Positions 25,324 to 35,291 of a stretch of 64,000 bases of DNA are shown here, piece after piece. The DNA lies in contig CAWBOI010000001.1 in the NCBI GenBank assembly GCA_963790435.1, positions 1,612,001-1,676,000 of the forward strand, read 5' to 3'. The notes beneath the pieces are model-generated. The model was not told the origin of the DNA. It was given only the letters and a program-made list of their open reading frames with translations, and ran no database searches. This stretch comes from Ilyomonas sp963790435 (lineage in GTDB: Bacteria; Bacteroidota; Bacteroidia; Chitinophagales; Chitinophagaceae). How positions within the stretch are numbered: position 1 is the stretch's first letter; each line of letters starts with the position of its first letter. Both the position numbers and the translations under genes were made by a program.

Positions 25324-26709
25324 ATGAACATTTGCAAAGACGATTTTGATGCCGGCTTCAATTGGGGTGTTTCAACAGCGGCTTACCAGATAGAAGGCGC
25401 GTTTAAAACCGATGGCAAAGGGCTTTCTATCTGGGATGTATTTGCCAACAAAAAAGGCAATATTGCATTCAGCCAAAACGGCAACGTTGCCTGCGATTTT
25501 TATCATCGTTATGCGCAGGATTTAGTATTGATGCGCAGCCTGAACATTCCTAATTATCGCTTCTCGCTTTCCTGGAGCCGTTTGTTTCCTGAAGGCACAG
25601 GTAAAATAAATGCTAATGGAATTGATTTTTATAACCGTGTGATTGATTTTTGTTTGGAACTGGATATTGAGCCCTGGGTTACTTTATACCATTGGGACCT
25701 GCCTTATGCCTTGGAAAAAAAGGGAGGTTGGACAAACCGGAAAATCATTTATTGGTTTAGTCATTATGTTGAGTGTTGCATCAAATGTTTTGGCGACAGG
25801 GTAAAAAATTGGATGGTAATGAATGAGCCGATGGTGTTTACCGGAGCGGGATATTTTTTAGGCATTCATGCACCAGGCAGAAAAGGCTTGTCAAACTTTT
25901 TACCAGCTGTGCATCATGCAGCACTTTGCCAGGCGATAGGAGCAAGAATTGTAAAAGATACGGACAGCAGTTGTAAAGTGGGTACAACATTCTCTTGCTC
26001 GCTCATTGAACCGCTCACTAACAGTAATGCCGACATTGCTGCTGCAGTGCGTGTAGATACATTGCTCAACCGCTTGTTTATTGAGCCATTGCTGGGTTTG
26101 TATTATCCCATTCAACGGCTTCCTCTTTTAAAACAAATAGAAAAATACATGCGGCCCGGCGATGATAGTTTACTCCAGTTTGACATGGATTTTATAGGCA
26201 TTCAAAACTATACACGCGAAGTTGTAAAGCATAGTTATTTCATGCCATTTATAAATGCACAAATTGTAAAAGCCAGTTCCCGTAAAGTAGAAACCACTGC
26301 CATGAACTGGGAAGTCTATCCCGAATGTATTTACAGGATGCTGAAAGATTACAGTGCTTATAAAAACATTCCGCAGATGATTGTAACGGAAAATGGAGCT
26401 GCGTTTCCTGATGCCATTGTGGATGGAGTTATTAACGATACAAGACGCATTGGCTATATTCAGCAACACTTACAGCAAGTATTAAAAGCAAGACGGGAAG
26501 GTGTGCCTGTGAACGGTTATTTTATCTGGACGTTCATGGACAATTTTGAGTGGGCAGAAGGCTACCATCCACGCTTTGGTTTGGTACATGTTGACTTTGC
26601 TACACAGAAGCGTATGGTGAAAGCTTCGGGCAAATGGTACAGTCAATTTTTGGAAGGCGGCATTGGTGATGGGATAACAGGTACATTGAACAGCAAAGCA
26701 ATCCTCTGA
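25324..26709 (+). CDS. Glycoside hydrolase family 1 (beta-glucosidase-like)
   Basis: The 461-aa enzyme has the GH1 N-terminal signature FNWGVSTAAYQIEGAF, the acid/base Glu168 in MNEP and the nucleophile Glu356 in VTENGA. The aglycone-end motif GYFIWTFMDNFEWAEGY is also present. Length and motifs are normal for a retaining beta-glycosidase. No signal peptide is present, so it acts on cytoplasmic or imported glycosides, or possibly in reverse on a lipid-linked glycoside made by the adjacent glycosyltransferase. It closes the operon with the LpxH-like and GT genes; a terminator follows 49 nt after the stop. Confidence 0.93.
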   Translation: MNICKDDFDAGFNWGVSTAAYQIEGAFKTDGKGLSIWDVFANKKGNIAFSQNGNVACDFYHRYAQDLVLMRSLNIPNYRFSLSWSRLFPEGTGKINANGIDFYNRVIDFCLELDIEPWVTLYHWDLPYALEKKGGWTNRKIIYWFSHYVECCIKCFGDRVKNWMVMNEPMVFTGAGYFLGIHAPGRKGLSNFLPAVHHAALCQAIGARIVKDTDSSCKVGTTFSCSLIEPLTNSNADIAAAVRVDTLLNRLFIEPLLGLYYPIQRLPLLKQIEKYMRPGDDSLLQFDMDFIGIQNYTREVVKHSYFMPFINAQIVKASSRKVETTAMNWEVYPECIYRMLKDYSAYKNIPQMIVTENGAAFPDAIVDGVINDTRRIGYIQQHLQQVLKARREGVPVNGYFIWTFMDNFEWAEGYHPRFGLVHVDFATQKRMVKASGKWYSQFLEGGIGDGITGTLNSKAIL

Positions 26710-26757
26710 AGCCAAAACTTTTTAAAGCAATTGTTGGGGTAGTATTAATACAAATAA

Positions 26758-26790
26758 AAAAGCACTGATTCAATTCAGTGCTTTTAGTTG
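26758..26790 (+). terminator. Rho-independent terminator
   Basis: AAAAGCACTGA (26758-26768) pairs with TCAGTGCTTTT (26775-26785), with a 6-nt loop. It closes the phosphoesterase-GT-GH1 operon. Confidence 0.85.
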
Positions 26791-27135
26791 AGTAGTCCCT
26801 GCGGAACAAATGTCGAACCGCTTGATTGATGATTTAAGGAGAATAGCTGATTTGGGTTGAGGTGATTGTTATTTCAGTCACAAACATTAGCCTCTCCTAT
26901 AAAAGAGAGAACTTTGTTAGTGAAGTGAAAAGGAATTTGTCAAACTAAAAAAATAACACTTAGGTACCGCTGTGTGCCTTGGCAATAATGGGCTTACGGA
27001 ATGTTTCCTTTAGCTATTTATTGTTTGCTCACTCTATTTTTCGGCGTGAATTAAAACACCCTAAAAACCTAATTATCCGCTCTCAGCAGTAAAGAAATTT
27101 ATGCACTGTAGCATATCAATTAAAATTTGCTGCTT
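26791..27135. other. Intergenic region, nothing firmly recognised
   Basis: About 345 bases between convergent genes have no credible ORF. A stretch at 26793-26850 looks vaguely like an old recombination or tRNA 3'-end relic (GTCCCTGCGG, TCGAACCGC), but it cannot be folded as a tRNA. Confidence 0.45.
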
Positions 27136-29631
27136 TTATAAAAAAGGCACCACCAGTTTTACAGAAAAATTTCTTCCCATATTAAATACACCAACCCTAC
27201 CAGTGGTGTAATTCACTGGGTAATATTTAAAGCGGTTCATATAATCCATATAGCCAGTATTGAAAAGATTATTGCAGATCACAAAAATTGAAAACGCTTT
27301 CCTGCTTTTTGAAAAAATGTCCATTCCTGCACCGGCATTAAAAAGTGTATAACCTTTTGTGGCAGTTGTGCTTGCTTTGTATTCATAAGGAGTAAGAGCC
27401 GTGTTTAAACCATTGTATATAGCATATTGCCTGTAAATGTCTTTTTGTTCAAAATCACTTCTTACACCTGCTCTCAGATAAATATTTTTGAAAGATTTTG
27501 ATATATTGCCCAAAGTAAATTTTAGGTCTGCTAAAATCCTTGAAGGCGGAACAAAAGGCAAATACGTAATGGAATCGGGCACACCAGAAAGCTTTGCAAG
27601 CACGGTACTGAAAGAACTATTGACTTCCAGCCATGGCAAAGCGGAAGGATGGATATTTACTATAATTTCTCCGCCGGTAAGACCGGCTTTTGTCTGCATG
27701 TATTTATACACAGGTGCAGCACCAAGACCAACAGCGTTTAATGAATTATTGATAGAATCGGTGCCATCAACTCCGATCAAACCTCTTGCATAAATAAAAT
27801 CATGGATATTGTTGTTGAACCAATCTATTTCAAATCCAACATCTTTTGATGTAATACCGAAGGCTACATCTTCTTCAAGGCTGGTTTCAGGTGTTAATGT
27901 GTGGTCGCCAATTTCATATACTACTGTTCCATCATGAACTCCGTTGGCAGCTGATTCCGCTACATTAGGAGACCGCCAGCCACGAGCGACATTTGCTTTG
28001 ACATAAATGCCATTTTTGAAATTGTAAGTGCCACCAGCACTGAATGAGATGTCTTTAAAATTTGTAGAAAAACCTTCAAATTCGTGAAAAGCATTATCTG
28101 CTCCTTCTGTTGAGGGAGCCTGTGTTGTAGAATCAACCCAGTGGTTGGCACCGGTAAATTTTCTGTTGTCGTAACGAATACCTCCGCTCAAGGTAAGCCT
28201 TCCCATCTTTTCATTTGCAATAGCGAAACCGCCAATTTGAAAGAAATGATAATCAGGTATGAGAAGCAATGTGCCAAGGCTTTTTGAATTTTGATACACT
28301 CCGTTTGCACCTGCAGAAAAAGTAAGGTTGCCTGCCTGTGAAGAAATGTATTGAAGGTCATAAGTTGCCGCATTAGAAGAATAATAGATGTCTGCTACAT
28401 TGGGCATTGTGGGGTCATTCCTTTCTTGGCGCTGGTTTTTCTGATAAGAAAATATAGCTTTTATTCGCCCGTTACCGGCTGCAAAATTGTTATCCCAAAC
28501 CAGCTTAATATGCCTTATCCTTTGGTCAATTACCCAAGGTGTGTAAGATTTGAGCTCTTGTAAGGTGGGCATTTCATAACTGGGGGCACCACCATTTAAA
28601 TCATGATAAGCTACAGCTTGCAACAGTGCTCCAGATGCAGAATCTCTGGTACCATCAACAATACCGGTTGACATATCGAAATAGCTTGCATGCAATTGGG
28701 TATAGCCCCATTTTCTATGAATACCAACAGAGCCATCTGAATTAAAATTACTGAATTGAGAATTTAATACATAACCATCAAATGGGTTCCTATAAGCATG
28801 AGTCATTGTTTTATCTACCCGTACACTCCAGGCAATCCCATGTTTTGTTCCGGCTATTGAAATCATATCATTTAAAAGGCCATTATTGGTTTGATAATTC
28901 AATAAAACAGTTCCTTTCGTTTGACCTTCAGCAAGCGGATCTTCCCCAATAAGATTAACGACGCCGGCAATGGCATCTGAGCCATAGGAAAGGGAAGCCG
29001 GACCTTTTAAAATCTCATAATTTTGAACAGCGTTAGGATCAGCTTCAATTCCGAATTCATCAAACCATGCCTGGTCAACCAGTTCAACGCCATCACTTAA
29101 GGTAAGCACTCGGTTATAACCAAGACCTCTGATCACCGGCTTTGAAATACTTTGACCATCTGTAATGGCAGACACACCGGGCACCAGGGCTATTGCATCA
29201 ATTACGTTAGTAGCCGAATTTTGCAACAACTCTTTTTGGTTGACAACTGTTATTGTGTAAGGCGTATTCTTAATGTCAGTTGCTGACATAACTCCTGTAA
29301 CCACCACTTCATTTAGTGTTGATGGAGATGGTAACAAGCTAAAGTCCTTTTCAACTTTTCCTTTTATATTTATTTTTTCTATTCGGGTAGCATACCCTAC
29401 AGAACTAATTTCAATCACGTAATTTCCTTCTGAAATATTTTTTATAGAATAATACCCTAACGAATCTGACACAGCCCTTAGTTTTAAATCGGGTATGGTG
29501 AGCGTTGCACCGTCGAGAGGTAAATTATTTTTCGCATCTTTTACAGCGCCGGATAGCTGGGTTTGTGCTGAAATGTTCTTTGACAGGATGATAAAAATAA
29601 TGGTAAAAACAAAAACAAGTTTGCAGTTCAT
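27136..29631 (-). CDS. TonB-dependent receptor
   Basis: The 831-aa outer-membrane receptor has a signal peptide (FVFTIIFIILSKNISAQ) and a carboxypeptidase-regulatory-like domain (QLSGAVKDAKNNLPLDGATL). A TonB plug follows (LNEVVVTGVMSATDIKNTPY, IRGLGYNRVLTLSDGVELVD, EILKGPASLSYGSDAIAGVV), then a 22-strand-type barrel ending in an aromatic-rich NFSVKLVVPFL. It is of the siderophore/metal-receptor size class, not a SusC. The plug resembles zinc- or metal-type receptors, but the ligand is not determinable. A transposase-like gene separates it from the upstream 31270 gene; a hairpin before its start implies its own promoter. Confidence 0.92.
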   Translation of the reverse strand: MNCKLVFVFTIIFIILSKNISAQTQLSGAVKDAKNNLPLDGATLTIPDLKLRAVSDSLGYYSIKNISEGNYVIEISSVGYATRIEKINIKGKVEKDFSLLPSPSTLNEVVVTGVMSATDIKNTPYTITVVNQKELLQNSATNVIDAIALVPGVSAITDGQSISKPVIRGLGYNRVLTLSDGVELVDQAWFDEFGIEADPNAVQNYEILKGPASLSYGSDAIAGVVNLIGEDPLAEGQTKGTVLLNYQTNNGLLNDMISIAGTKHGIAWSVRVDKTMTHAYRNPFDGYVLNSQFSNFNSDGSVGIHRKWGYTQLHASYFDMSTGIVDGTRDSASGALLQAVAYHDLNGGAPSYEMPTLQELKSYTPWVIDQRIRHIKLVWDNNFAAGNGRIKAIFSYQKNQRQERNDPTMPNVADIYYSSNAATYDLQYISSQAGNLTFSAGANGVYQNSKSLGTLLLIPDYHFFQIGGFAIANEKMGRLTLSGGIRYDNRKFTGANHWVDSTTQAPSTEGADNAFHEFEGFSTNFKDISFSAGGTYNFKNGIYVKANVARGWRSPNVAESAANGVHDGTVVYEIGDHTLTPETSLEEDVAFGITSKDVGFEIDWFNNNIHDFIYARGLIGVDGTDSINNSLNAVGLGAAPVYKYMQTKAGLTGGEIIVNIHPSALPWLEVNSSFSTVLAKLSGVPDSITYLPFVPPSRILADLKFTLGNISKSFKNIYLRAGVRSDFEQKDIYRQYAIYNGLNTALTPYEYKASTTATKGYTLFNAGAGMDIFSKSRKAFSIFVICNNLFNTGYMDYMNRFKYYPVNYTTGRVGVFNMGRNFSVKLVVPFL

Positions 29632-29683
29632 TTTGTTTAGTTATCTGGTTATTTATTTTGGTATAAGCACTTCTTGCTGTTAT

Positions 29684-29715
29684 AAAAGCGGTAGCTTATA
29701 TTTTCTACCGCTTTT
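29684..29715 (-). terminator. Hairpin terminator of the transposase-like gene
   Basis: AAAAGCGGTAG (29684-29694) pairs with CTACCGCTTTT (29705-29715) across 10 nt. It lies right after the stop of the leftward transposase-like gene and before the TonB receptor start. Confidence 0.75.
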
Positions 29716-29719
29716 GTTT

Positions 29720-30616
29720 TTATAGATGGACTATCTCTGCATAAGCAAATTGCTTTTTTATGATGGTATTCTTCATCATTATTGCTTTTGAATATTCCGA
29801 AAAAATACCCTTTATAAATTCTGGAAACAGATATTTTTCACCTCTTCGCTTACATTTATATTCATACTCCAAAAAATAGAAAGGGAGATATTTGGGGCTT
29901 AAGGTTTTATTTTCCTGATAAATTGCTTTCTTAATAACCGCCCAATCATCACCTCTCAAGGTTTGCTTTCCGTTATCCTTATATAATTCGGCATATTGTA
30001 GAGAGATCTGTTCGATTGCCTTATCCATTGTACCATAAGATCGCATTGTTACCACCTGGTTTTTTTCTTGCTTGATATAATGTTTTAACAGACCGACCAG
30101 ATTGACAGTAATTTGTTCTGCACTATCGTTAAGCCCACCACTTGCGTTCAACCTCTTCACCCTTGCATTCTTTGTTTCGGCAACAGAGAAGTATTTATCG
30201 AGCTTTTTACTTTTATGCTTTTTATGAATATACTTTTTGTCAATGGTAAATAAGCCATGAAGACTTGTTTCCTTGTCAACCATGGCACAGCGTATTTTCA
30301 TAGCGGTTAGCCAGGCTGTTTTTACAGTAATACCAAAGTTGGATGAAATTGTTTGAGCAGTAATACTATTCTTGCTTTTCAACATTGCTTTAATGATAGC
30401 TATCCATGTTGGGAGATCGAGCCTTGTATCTTCAAAGATAGTACCTACAAGTACCGAAAAAGACTTTACACAATCGTAGCAAAAATGGCGTCCTATCTCG
30501 TTTTTAGCCTTGTGTGTTTTTTCAGAAAAACAATAAGGACAAATCACTTTGTTTCTCCACCGTAGCTTTTCGAAGTACAAAATACACGCCTCCTGTGTAC
30601 TGAATGGTTGTTTCAT
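29720..30616 (-). CDS. IS1595-like transposase-derived protein with eroded catalytic core
   Basis: The 298-aa protein begins like an IS1595/ISXO2 transposase. There is an N-terminal zinc ribbon (CPYCFSEKTHKA...CYDCVKSF), then GTIFEDTRLDLPTW and a helix-turn-helix (TAQTISSNFGITVKTAWLTA). After about residue 115 the match fades. The expected VDE-type first catalytic motif reads TIDKKYIHKK, and I cannot find the later Asp or the His-Asn-Glu segment. The end is basic and aromatic (YFLEYEYKCKRRGEKYLF). No terminal inverted repeats are visible, and it has its own terminator, which suggests a fixed, possibly domesticated gene rather than an active IS. AT-rich codon use supports foreign origin. Confidence 0.7.
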   Translation of the reverse strand: MKQPFSTQEACILYFEKLRWRNKVICPYCFSEKTHKAKNEIGRHFCYDCVKSFSVLVGTIFEDTRLDLPTWIAIIKAMLKSKNSITAQTISSNFGITVKTAWLTAMKIRCAMVDKETSLHGLFTIDKKYIHKKHKSKKLDKYFSVAETKNARVKRLNASGGLNDSAEQITVNLVGLLKHYIKQEKNQVVTMRSYGTMDKAIEQISLQYAELYKDNGKQTLRGDDWAVIKKAIYQENKTLSPKYLPFYFLEYEYKCKRRGEKYLFPEFIKGIFSEYSKAIMMKNTIIKKQFAYAEIVHL

Positions 30617-30748
30617 ATACCTTATCTTCTTTTGTCATTTGATTAAATTGTTTCAATACATCATTCACTGGAGAATTTGGTTTTGCCCAAATAATCTCCT
30701 GTAATCTTTTTCGTTACAAGTTTCCATTAACCATTAATGAAAATAGAA

Positions 30749-31270
30749 TTAAGACAGCCGCGGAGGTGGTGTTATTACATCGCTGAAAGCAGAAGAGATA
30801 AATGTTGTGTTACAAAGGGAACCAATGTTTGAAAGGGTGCCTGATTGAAAAGAAAATAGTAAGGTGTGAAAACAGTATTGGGGATTGTAAATTATCCTGA
30901 CATTTTTTAGAGTAGAGCGTGTAGGGAATGTAGAGACCCAAACATCATCAGACTTAAAAAACTCGCTGATTTCCGATAAAATATCCTGCTCATCCGTATC
31001 ATGATATAGGGAAAGAAACAAAGTATCATTGATTATTTCTCTTTTTCCAACATCATATAAATTCCCGTCAATCCTAATCTCATCATCATTATAGGCATCT
31101 TGTTGGTTCAACGGCACTTTAATCACCGCAAGAGAAGAATTGCTTTCAGCAGCCATCATACCACGCGTTGCTATATGTTTTGAGTACAACAGCATGAAAT
31201 CAAAATACCCATAATAAAACACGCTGCTGCATATTATGAGTATTAATAAAAGGAATGCCGTTATTTTCAT
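30749..31270 (-). CDS. Unrecognised exported or membrane-anchored protein
   Basis: Read from the ATG at 31270, the 173-aa product has an N-terminal hydrophobic helix (ITAFLLLILIICSSVFYYGY) with no clear cleavage site, then a mixed soluble part with paired Cys residues (NPQYCFHTLL and GSLCNTTF) and a proline-rich end (ITPPPRLS). I do not recognise it. It precedes the transposase-like gene and the TonB receptor on the same strand, and small proteins of this shape often accompany metal-type TonB receptors, so a link is possible. AT-rich like its neighbour. Confidence 0.6.
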   Translation of the reverse strand: MKITAFLLLILIICSSVFYYGYFDFMLLYSKHIATRGMMAAESNSSLAVIKVPLNQQDAYNDDEIRIDGNLYDVGKREIINDTLFLSLYHDTDEQDILSEISEFFKSDDVWVSTFPTRSTLKNVRIIYNPQYCFHTLLFSFQSGTLSNIGSLCNTTFISSAFSDVITPPPRLS

Positions 31271-31546
31271 AAATAATAAAGTCCGCCAGTTAGAAAACAA
31301 ACTTATTAAAAAATTCGTAAGGGTTTACCCTAAATTGTAAGTTACAGTTACTCCGAATATTTTACCTTATGGTATTTTTATTTTTATACATAAAGGTATT
31401 TTTTTCAAAACATTCTTATATCTTAGTTTTTTATTTGCCACTTTAACCGGTGAAGAAATAAAACCAAAACACGAATTGCACCTTCATTATAACGCATTGA
31501 AAACTATAGCTTCCTGATCAATTTTTATAAACAAAAACCACTATTT

Positions 31547-34500
31547 ATGACACCTGTATTTTTACGTAGTACGTGTTTTATACTACTATTAGGCTTATTG
31601 AGCCTATCAATCAAAACTACTGCCCAGGTTACGAAACGGACCTTCAGCTTTGAGAAGCCTAAAGTGGTTAATTTTAGTGAATTGGCTGAGATTGAGAAAA
31701 ACCACCCGGTCATTTTGCAGCCCCGGTTTATTGAGCAAGGGGAAGACCGCGACAAATTTATCTTTAAGCCTCATTCCGTAAAAGCAGGCGCAAAGGTTGA
31801 AAACATCAACAATACTAAAAAGAATTTGAATCCTGATGCTGCCACTGCTGCTAATTCTCCTGCTCCGAGCCAAAACTTCCAGGGAGTATTGGATAATGGA
31901 ACTTTAATACCACCGGACATTAATGGTGCTGTGGGTACCAACTATGTTGTAGAAACCACCAACCAGCAATTTAATATTTATAACAAAAGCACAGGTGCCT
32001 TGCAAAGCACTGTTTCGATAACAACACTGTTCTCGCCAAGTGGCTTATCCGGCTATTATGATCCGCATATCATTTATGACCCTACCAGTGACAGGTTTGT
32101 TATCTGTATCGATGCAGGTTCTGGCACAGCGGCTTCTCCTTCTTACTTTGCATTGGCAGTTTCAGCATCAGGAGATCCAACAGGTTCATGGTACATTTAT
32201 AAAGTAGAATGCACACCATCTGCAACCACCGACTTCATGGATTACCCAATGCTTGGTTTCAGCAGTAGCTGGATAGTTATGACAGGTAACGATTTCCCTG
32301 CATCAGGAAATAACAGCACACACATCTATGTATGGCCCAAAGCCACTCTATATGCAGGCGGAGCTGGAACAGCTACAACATTTGTAGATGCTAATAATAT
32401 CTTGGTTTCTCCTGCTTCAACTTATGATGCAGGTGTATCAACCGTTTACATGGTTTCTGACTACAGTGGTAATTCAGGAGGAAATGGATATGTGAATGTT
32501 GGAACGATTACCGGAACTTCTACACCTGTATATACTGCCGGAAACCAGTTAGGGATCAACCAGCCATGGCAGGAGCCATCAGCCTTAGTGAATGCACCGC
32601 AATTGGGAGAAACAGCAGCAAAAGGTTTAGAAGCCGGAGATACACGCATACATAGCTGTATTTACCGTAACGGTTCGTTGTGGTTTACACACAGTGTATT
32701 TCTGCCTGCTTCAGGAACAATAAAAAATGCAGCAGTTGATTGGTGGCAAATTAATCCTTCTGCATTAACCGTTACACAGTTCGACCGTATTGCCGACCCG
32801 AATGCAGCTATTTGGTATTATTATCCAAGCCTTGATGTAAATGCAAATGGCGATATGCTGATTGGCTATTCTACTTCCAGTTCAACTACCTATGGTGGCG
32901 CCCAATATGCATTACGCCTGGCTTCTGATGCAGTAAATACACTTGAAACAGCAAACCAGTTTGTAAATGGCGGAGCTGGTTATTATAAGACTTATGGCGG
33001 AGGCCGCAACCGTTGGGGAGATTTTTCAGGAACTGCTTTTGACCCTACCGATAATTCTTTTTGGACTTTCCAGGAATGGGCAAATACAGGTAACAATTGG
33101 GGAACGCAAGTAGCTCATGTTCCAGTTACATCAGTGGCTCCCTGCAGTGTTCCAACGGGTATGACCACAACCAATGTAACGAATACAACAGCAACCTTTA
33201 GCTGGACTGCCGTATCCGGAGCAACAGGTTACAATATTCAATACCGAGTTGTTGGCACCACGATATGGAGCACCGGAACAACAACCACGAACTCATACAA
33301 TGCAGCGAGTTTAACCGCGGGTGGCAACTATGAATGGCAGGTTCAAACTGTATGTTCTGCTACTTCAACTTCTGCATTTACAGCTTCTACTGACTTTACT
33401 ACAACCGGCGGATGCGCGACGCCAACAGGATTATCATATTCTTCTGTAACTACTTCAAGCGCCAGCTTAGGATGGTCAGCAGTAACAGGTTCCTTAAGTT
33501 ACAATCTTGAATATGGTACTTCACTCTCATCTTTAACAACAGTAACTGGATTAACTACCAATTCTTATGCATTGAGCAACCTTAACTCCGGTACGAAATA
33601 TTACTTTGAAGTACAAACTGTTTGCTCAGGCGGAAGCAGCACTTACAGTGCTATAGACTCATTCACTACCGTAGCACCTTGCACTGCGCCAACAACACTT
33701 ACTGCATCTTCTATTACAACAACAAGCGCTACTTTAGGCTGGTCAAGTGTAAGCAGTGCTACAAGTTATACATTACAATGGAAAGCAGCTACCGCAGGCA
33801 GCTATACAACGGTAACAGGCATTAGTACTAACTCATATGCTTTATCAAGCCTCACTGCAGCTACCAAATATTATTTTCAGGTGCTGACAGTATGTGCAAA
33901 TGGAAGTAGTAATTATAGTACTTTAGATTCATTTACAACAGCAAGTTCTGTGGCTTATTGTGCTTCGAAAGGAAAGACTACCTACGAGTACATCAAAACA
34001 GTTGTGATAGGTAGCATCAACCATACAAGTATAAACGATGGTGGTTATGGCAATTATACCAGTGTTTCTACCAACCTCACGGCTGGGTCGAGTTATACAG
34101 TTAAATTAACACCTGGCTTTACCGGTACAAGTTATGCTGAAGACTGGACTATCTACATTGATTACAATGAGGATGGAACGCTTAACGGAACAGGGGAAAC
34201 AGTACTGAAAGTTAGCTCATCCAGAACAAGTTCAGCAACAGGCAATTTCACAGTTCCGGCAACTGCCAAAAGTGGTTCAACCAGGATGAGGATACAACTA
34301 TCTTATGGTTCTTACAGTACGAACCCTTGCGCTACCATAACTTATGGTGATGTGCAGGATTATACAGTGAATATAACGGGTGGCACAGATCCTTCTTCAA
34401 ATCCATTGATTACAAAAACAAATGAATCTAATATTGAAGTAGAAAGCAGCCTTTCAGTTATTCCAAATCCTGTGTCAGGCACTACAAACGCTACGGCGGT

Positions 34501-34714
34501 GTATCATCTTGCAAAGGATGGCAATACTGCATTGCAAATTATTGACCTTGCAGGAAGAATCGTTTATACACAAAACTTAGGCATGCAAAGCGCAGGACAG
34601 CATAATTATTTGTTGTACAACATAACCGGCAAACTACATACAGGCTATTATTTAGTAGTTCTTAAACAAGATAATAACATTGCTGCTAAGAACCGTTTTA
34701 TAATCGGAAAGTAA
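31547..34714 (+). CDS. Secreted fn3/GEVED protein with type IX sorting domain
   Basis: The 1055-aa protein has a signal peptide (CFILLLGLLSLSIKTTAQ). A roughly 450-residue N-terminal beta-rich domain of repeated-propeller appearance follows (LDNGTLIPPDINGAVGTNYV, YYDPHIIYDPTSDRFVICID). Next are three fibronectin-III modules (about 33130-33410, 33410-33670 and 33670-33945), each opening with a Cys-Pro stretch and a conserved Trp. A GEVED-like domain (about 33955-34380, ending YGDVQDYTVNI) precedes a type A C-terminal sorting domain (from about 34440; SVIPNPVSG, IIDLAGRIVYTQNL, YYLVVLKQ). The tail directs export by the type IX system and surface attachment. The catalytic or binding role of the N-terminal part is not evident. 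Confidence 0.85.
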   Translation: MTPVFLRSTCFILLLGLLSLSIKTTAQVTKRTFSFEKPKVVNFSELAEIEKNHPVILQPRFIEQGEDRDKFIFKPHSVKAGAKVENINNTKKNLNPDAATAANSPAPSQNFQGVLDNGTLIPPDINGAVGTNYVVETTNQQFNIYNKSTGALQSTVSITTLFSPSGLSGYYDPHIIYDPTSDRFVICIDAGSGTAASPSYFALAVSASGDPTGSWYIYKVECTPSATTDFMDYPMLGFSSSWIVMTGNDFPASGNNSTHIYVWPKATLYAGGAGTATTFVDANNILVSPASTYDAGVSTVYMVSDYSGNSGGNGYVNVGTITGTSTPVYTAGNQLGINQPWQEPSALVNAPQLGETAAKGLEAGDTRIHSCIYRNGSLWFTHSVFLPASGTIKNAAVDWWQINPSALTVTQFDRIADPNAAIWYYYPSLDVNANGDMLIGYSTSSSTTYGGAQYALRLASDAVNTLETANQFVNGGAGYYKTYGGGRNRWGDFSGTAFDPTDNSFWTFQEWANTGNNWGTQVAHVPVTSVAPCSVPTGMTTTNVTNTTATFSWTAVSGATGYNIQYRVVGTTIWSTGTTTTNSYNAASLTAGGNYEWQVQTVCSATSTSAFTASTDFTTTGGCATPTGLSYSSVTTSSASLGWSAVTGSLSYNLEYGTSLSSLTTVTGLTTNSYALSNLNSGTKYYFEVQTVCSGGSSTYSAIDSFTTVAPCTAPTTLTASSITTTSATLGWSSVSSATSYTLQWKAATAGSYTTVTGISTNSYALSSLTAATKYYFQVLTVCANGSSNYSTLDSFTTASSVAYCASKGKTTYEYIKTVVIGSINHTSINDGGYGNYTSVSTNLTAGSSYTVKLTPGFTGTSYAEDWTIYIDYNEDGTLNGTGETVLKVSSSRTSSATGNFTVPATAKSGSTRMRIQLSYGSYSTNPCATITYGDVQDYTVNITGGTDPSSNPLITKTNESNIEVESSLSVIPNPVSGTTNATAVYHLAKDGNTALQIIDLAGRIVYTQNLGMQSAGQHNYLLYNITGKLHTGYYLVVLKQDNNIAAKNRFIIGK

Positions 34715-34736
34715 TCAGTTTTATAAAAAGGTAAAT

Positions 34737-34771
34737 AAAAAACCCTCACTATTAAGTGAGGGGTTTTTTAT
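34737..34771 (+). terminator. Rho-independent terminator
   Basis: An A-rich 5' arm with ACCCTCACT pairs with AGTGAGGGGT (one bulge) around an ATTA loop, followed by TTTTTTA. It ends the fn3/GEVED gene. Confidence 0.85.
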
Positions 34772-34865
34772 TGAAATATAAACGCGGTTTTTATGATAAT
34801 TTGTGTTATTAATTTACTGCCCATGCGCTTTTACCTAATAGAAGGAAATAGACTGCTCAGTGTAA

Positions 34866-35237
34866 TTATCTTGTAGCAATATTGATAATACTAATCCTGC
34901 TGCTATCACAGCTCAATGTATCATATTTCCAGTCAATCGTAACCTTAACGGGCAATTGCGTATGATCGCCTAAAGTAAAACCGTTTGGAAATTGCATCGT
35001 TTTAAATGAAGTGCAGGATATACATTTTCCGTTTGGATTCGGCACACTATCTATGTGAATAAAAAAGCCACCTGGGCAATTACACGGATCATTGTTGTTA
35101 CATGGCCGCATGCTCTTATCAGCACTCATGATTTCAGCATTGTTATGATATGTTTGAACATCGCCTTTATTAATGCAAGGATGTGGGAATATCATCATTA
35201 AGTGAATCGTAACGGTAACAATTATTAAGTTCAGCAT
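34866..35237 (-). CDS. Small Cys-rich exported protein
   Basis: From the ATG at 35237 this is a 123-aa product with a short hydrophobic N-terminus (MLNLIIVTVTIHLMMIFPHPC) that could be a signal peptide, possibly lipid-anchored at that Cys, although the lipobox is poor. The rest has seven more Cys, including CNNNDPCNCPGG and CISC, and ends in a beta-strand-like region. I do not recognise a family. It lies just downstream (54 nt) of the large BNR-repeat gene on the minus strand and may share its transcript. Confidence 0.5.
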   Translation of the reverse strand: MLNLIIVTVTIHLMMIFPHPCINKGDVQTYHNNAEIMSADKSMRPCNNNDPCNCPGGFFIHIDSVPNPNGKCISCTSFKTMQFPNGFTLGDHTQLPVKVTIDWKYDTLSCDSSRISIINIATR

Positions 35238-35291
35238 CTTTGTTTTTGCATATAAAATTGAAATAAATAAACTCACGTGTAAGCTATTTTT

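Noticed and set aside
26790..26850. tRNA-like or attachment-site relic
   Set aside because: Words such as GTCCCTGCGG and TCGAACCGC recall a tRNA 3' end, but no cloverleaf can be formed and no recombinase is adjacent.
33130..33945. Tandem DNA repeat
   Set aside because: The three similar blocks are fibronectin-III domains of one protein, diverged at the DNA level.
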